From the NCBI GenBank assembly GCA_003858485.1, contig RQYD01000006.1, forward strand, positions 47,062 to 111,061: a DNA stretch of 64,000 nucleotides. Direction: 5' to 3'. The notes beneath the pieces are model-generated. The model saw only the letters and a program-made list of their open reading frames with translations, did not search any database and had not been told where the DNA came from. Positions 61,877 through 64,000 of the stretch are shown piece by piece (the first letter of the stretch is position 1; each line of letters opens with the position of its first letter). The translations under genes were made by a program, and so were the position numbers. This stretch comes from Clostridiales bacterium COT073_COT-073. Lineage in GTDB: Bacteria > Bacillota > Clostridia > Lachnospirales > Vallitaleaceae.

Positions 61877-64000
61877 TTACCACTGCCAATGGATCTTTTT
61901 AACTTTGAATATTTTCTTGATCCATGCGATCTTGGCCTTGATATCATTAATCATTTGTTCAATTTCTTCTGCGGTCTGGGCATCAATGGTAATGGTCAAA
62001 GTGATCTTACCAAATGGTTTTAAGTAGATGGTAATGGTAATCACTTTTGGCGGTTTCTTCTCATAGACTGCAGTCAGCTCAACATTTTCGGCCGGCATGA
62101 TAAAGCTGGTCGTCTGAGCAGCGGCATTTTCCAAAACCACATTTCCTTTATTCACAACCCAGGTTTTAAACTTCTTACCAAGCGGTGCCTTATTGGCTTT
62201 AATCGTTACCAGATCACCGGCCTTGGCTGTTTCCGGCTGAGCACTGCCATGGTGAACCGTGATTTCATAAGTCGGTATCACCGGTGCATAGTTATAAACC
62301 GGACTTAGTTCTGACCAGTCACCATCAGCATAGACCACGCCATCACCAACGGCCTGTACCTTAAAGGCATAAGCACCGGCACCGTTTTCTGCTATGATTT
62401 GTGTAAAATCAAATTCCGTTGATGGGACGTTATTTTCATTGCTGATCTCTTTGCAATTTTTCAATAATTTGATCCGGTAGCTGCCGGCATTTGGCACAGC
62501 CGTCCAGGTCGCCTTGCCCGGAATGGTAGTATCCCAAGCCAGATCACTTGGAGTACCTAATTTAATTGGTTCATTTTGTTCATAAGTAGCGGTCAGCTCG
62601 ACATTTTCAGCCGGCATAATAAAGGTGGTGGTAGTTTCATTGGCATTAGCCAAAGTAATTGTACCCTGATTGATGATCCACTCTTTAAAATGCTGATTGG
62701 CCGGCGGGGCATCGGCGGTGATCGTTACCAGATCACCAGCTTTGGCTTCTGATGGCTCAGCACTGCCGTAATTAACGATAATTTCAAACAACCGGGCATA
62801 ATGGTAAATCGGACTTTGATCAGAAAAATCACTGTCGATATAAACGATCTTGTCACCGATCGCCTGAACGATAAAGGTATAATCACCATCACCGGCATTG
62901 ACAATTGCCGAAGTGAAATCATAGCTTGTTTCAGTGATGTTTTCCTCTATCATTATCGTCTGTCCGTCTTTTCTTAAAATGACATGATAACCGATGGCAT
63001 GTTCTACCGGCAGCCATTTTGCCTTGCCCAGAATAGTTTCATCCCATGTCAGGCCTTCCGGTTCCGGTAACTTAATTGGGTCATTCTCATAAGTAGCGGT
63101 CACTTCCACATTTTCAGCCGGCATAATAAAGGTGGTGGTAGCTTCATTGGTATTAGCCAAAGTAACTGTACCCTGATTAATGATCCACTCTTTAAAATGC
63201 TGATTGGCCGGCGGGGCATCGGCGGTGATCGTTACCAGATCACCAGCTTTGGCTTCTGATGGCTCAGCACTGCCGTGATTAACATTGATCTCATAGGTCG
63301 GGGCGTAATGATAAACCGGACTTGGTTCTGACCATGGGCTGTCATCATAGATCACGCCATCACCAATGGCCTGAACGATAAAGGTATAATCGCCGGCACC
63401 GTTTTCTGCAATGATCGCCATAAAATCATATTCTACGGATGGGAAGTTGATTTCATTCATGATTTCTTCGCCATCTTTCAATAATTTGATATTATAACCA
63501 TTGGCATTGTCAACAAAGGTCCAGCTACCCCTACCCGGTATGCTGCTATCCCAGGCTAAATCAGTCGGAGCGGCTAATGGAGTTGGTTCATTTTGTTCAT
63601 AAGTAGCAGTCACTTCCACATTTTCAGCCGGCATAATAAAGGTGGTAGTAGCTTCATTGGCATTAGCCAAAGTAACTGTACCCTGATTGATGATCCACTC
63701 TTTAAAATGCTGATTGGCCGGCGGGGCATCAGCGGTGATGGTGATAGTTTCCCCTGCCGGAGCTTCTGATGGCTCAGCACTACCGTAATTAACATTGATT
63801 TCATAGGTCGGCGGAACCGGAGCATAATGATAAACCGGGCTTAATTCTGATAATGGGCTATCGGCATAGATCACGCCATCACCAGCGGCCATTACCACAA
63901 AGGTATAATCGCCGGCACCGGCATATTCAATATATTCCGTAAAGTCATATTCGGTGGATGGATGGTTACTGTCATCTGTAATCTTTTGTCCATCTTTAAA
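61877..64000 (-). CDS. Surface repeat protein with FN3-like and InlB B-like modules (5' end outside window)
   Basis: The open frame enters from the right edge; 707 codons are visible. It is built of alternating modules of about 170 residues: a fibronectin-III-like domain (LAWD...GDYTFIVQAIGDG...SPVYHYAP) and a divergent InlB B-repeat (YEINVNYGSAEPSE...ITITADAPPANQHF...FIMPAENVEVTATYE). Four B-type repeats and three full plus one partial FN3-like units are present. The C-terminus is a short basic helical tail ending KKIHWQW, with no LPxTG sorting signal or membrane anchor. It is probably secreted and possibly an adhesin; the N-terminal signal is not visible. Confidence 0.85.
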   Translation of the reverse strand, partial: FKDGQKITDDSNHPSTEYDFTEYIEYAGAGDYTFVVMAAGDGVIYADSPLSELSPVYHYAPVPPTYEINVNYGSAEPSEAPAGETITITADAPPANQHFKEWIINQGTVTLANANEATTTFIMPAENVEVTATYEQNEPTPLAAPTDLAWDSSIPGRGSWTFVDNANGYNIKLLKDGEEIMNEINFPSVEYDFMAIIAENGAGDYTFIVQAIGDGVIYDDSPWSEPSPVYHYAPTYEINVNHGSAEPSEAKAGDLVTITADAPPANQHFKEWIINQGTVTLANTNEATTTFIMPAENVEVTATYENDPIKLPEPEGLTWDETILGKAKWLPVEHAIGYHVILRKDGQTIMIEENITETSYDFTSAIVNAGDGDYTFIVQAIGDKIVYIDSDFSDQSPIYHYARLFEIIVNYGSAEPSEAKAGDLVTITADAPPANQHFKEWIINQGTITLANANETTTTFIMPAENVELTATYEQNEPIKLGTPSDLAWDTTIPGKATWTAVPNAGSYRIKLLKNCKEISNENNVPSTEFDFTQIIAENGAGAYAFKVQAVGDGVVYADGDWSELSPVYNYAPVIPTYEITVHHGSAQPETAKAGDLVTIKANKAPLGKKFKTWVVNKGNVVLENAAAQTTSFIMPAENVELTAVYEKKPPKVITITIYLKPFGKITLTITIDAQTAEEIEQMINDIKAKIAWIKKIFKVKKIHWQW
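62581..63793 (-). repeat. Three near-identical ~195-bp coding repeats
   Basis: Blocks at 62581-62776, 63088-63283 and 63598-63793 encode the same InlB-like repeat and are almost identical at DNA level, spaced 507 and 510 bp. A fourth, diverged block is near 62065-62260. Low divergence suggests recent duplication or gene conversion inside the gene. Confidence 0.9.

Noticed and set aside
1..64000. tRNA, rRNA or known riboswitch genes
   Set aside because: I looked for cloverleaf and conserved T-loop patterns and for known riboswitch cores by eye and found none convincing. A covariance-model search would be decisive.

Overview
The window reads as low-GC Firmicutes DNA, most likely an anaerobic Clostridia/Lachnospiraceae-type genome. 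The evidence is a PEP-synthesising pyruvate phosphate dikinase, a BdhA-type iron alcohol dehydrogenase, AGGAGG-type ribosome binding sites with frequent GTG/TTG starts, and LplABC-type sugar transport without its own ATPase. No rRNA or tRNA gene was recognised. Most genes lie on the minus strand.

Layout. 1-9 kb holds general metabolism: an SH3 lipoprotein, a PilZ protein, an alcohol dehydrogenase/TIM-barrel isomerase pair, ppdK and mutM, plus an internally deleted Rpn-like gene. 9.2-29.7 kb is one long minus-strand cell-surface polysaccharide locus. rmlA-rmlC-rmlB and rmlD make dTDP-L-rhamnose. Wzm/Wzt form an ABC exporter. An RgpF-type rhamnan protein and GT2/GT4 enzymes build the chain. A GtrA flippase, a GtrB/DPM-like transferase and a DUF6056-like polytopic protein look like a three-component side-chain system. 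A methyltransferase gene followed by a kinase-like/coiled-coil gene with five exact 28-residue repeats resembles a split WbdD chain terminator and length ruler; this is the most interesting system here. The middle of the locus is visibly AT-richer than its rml borders.

29.8-35.3 kb holds decayed genes (a deleted AlbA_2/ATPase-type regulator and a truncated RelB/DinJ antitoxin), a phosphatase, an orphan winged-helix regulator, pepF and several tandem arrays. 35.3-46.4 kb is a catabolic island for sulfated, uronate-containing glycans. It has two sulfatases, a GH88 unsaturated glucuronyl hydrolase, an AraC regulator with an extracellular sensor, and a solute-binding protein with two permeases.

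46.8-55.2 kb holds TraX, CutC and an apparent operon of SPFH protein, double zinc-ribbon protein, TPM protein, DUF4342-like protein and an OmpR/HisKA two-component pair. The operon resembles the Bacillus ydjGHI envelope-stress genes. 55.7-64 kb carries a MerR regulator with a 2,4-diaminopentanoate-dehydrogenase-like enzyme, the L-rhamnose catabolic operon rhaB-rhaA-rhaD (RhaB looks C-terminally shortened), and the 3' part of a large FN3/InlB-like surface repeat protein that runs off the right edge.

Two repeat phenomena cut across the window. One is a family of three MITE-like palindromic elements (63, 230 and 154 bp) with ACTCAACTTTCCCAC-type inverted ends and apparent 5-bp TATTN target duplications. 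The other is a set of intergenic tandem duplications (109, ~154, ~146, 74 and 83 bp), three of which start at or include the 3' end of the gene upstream.
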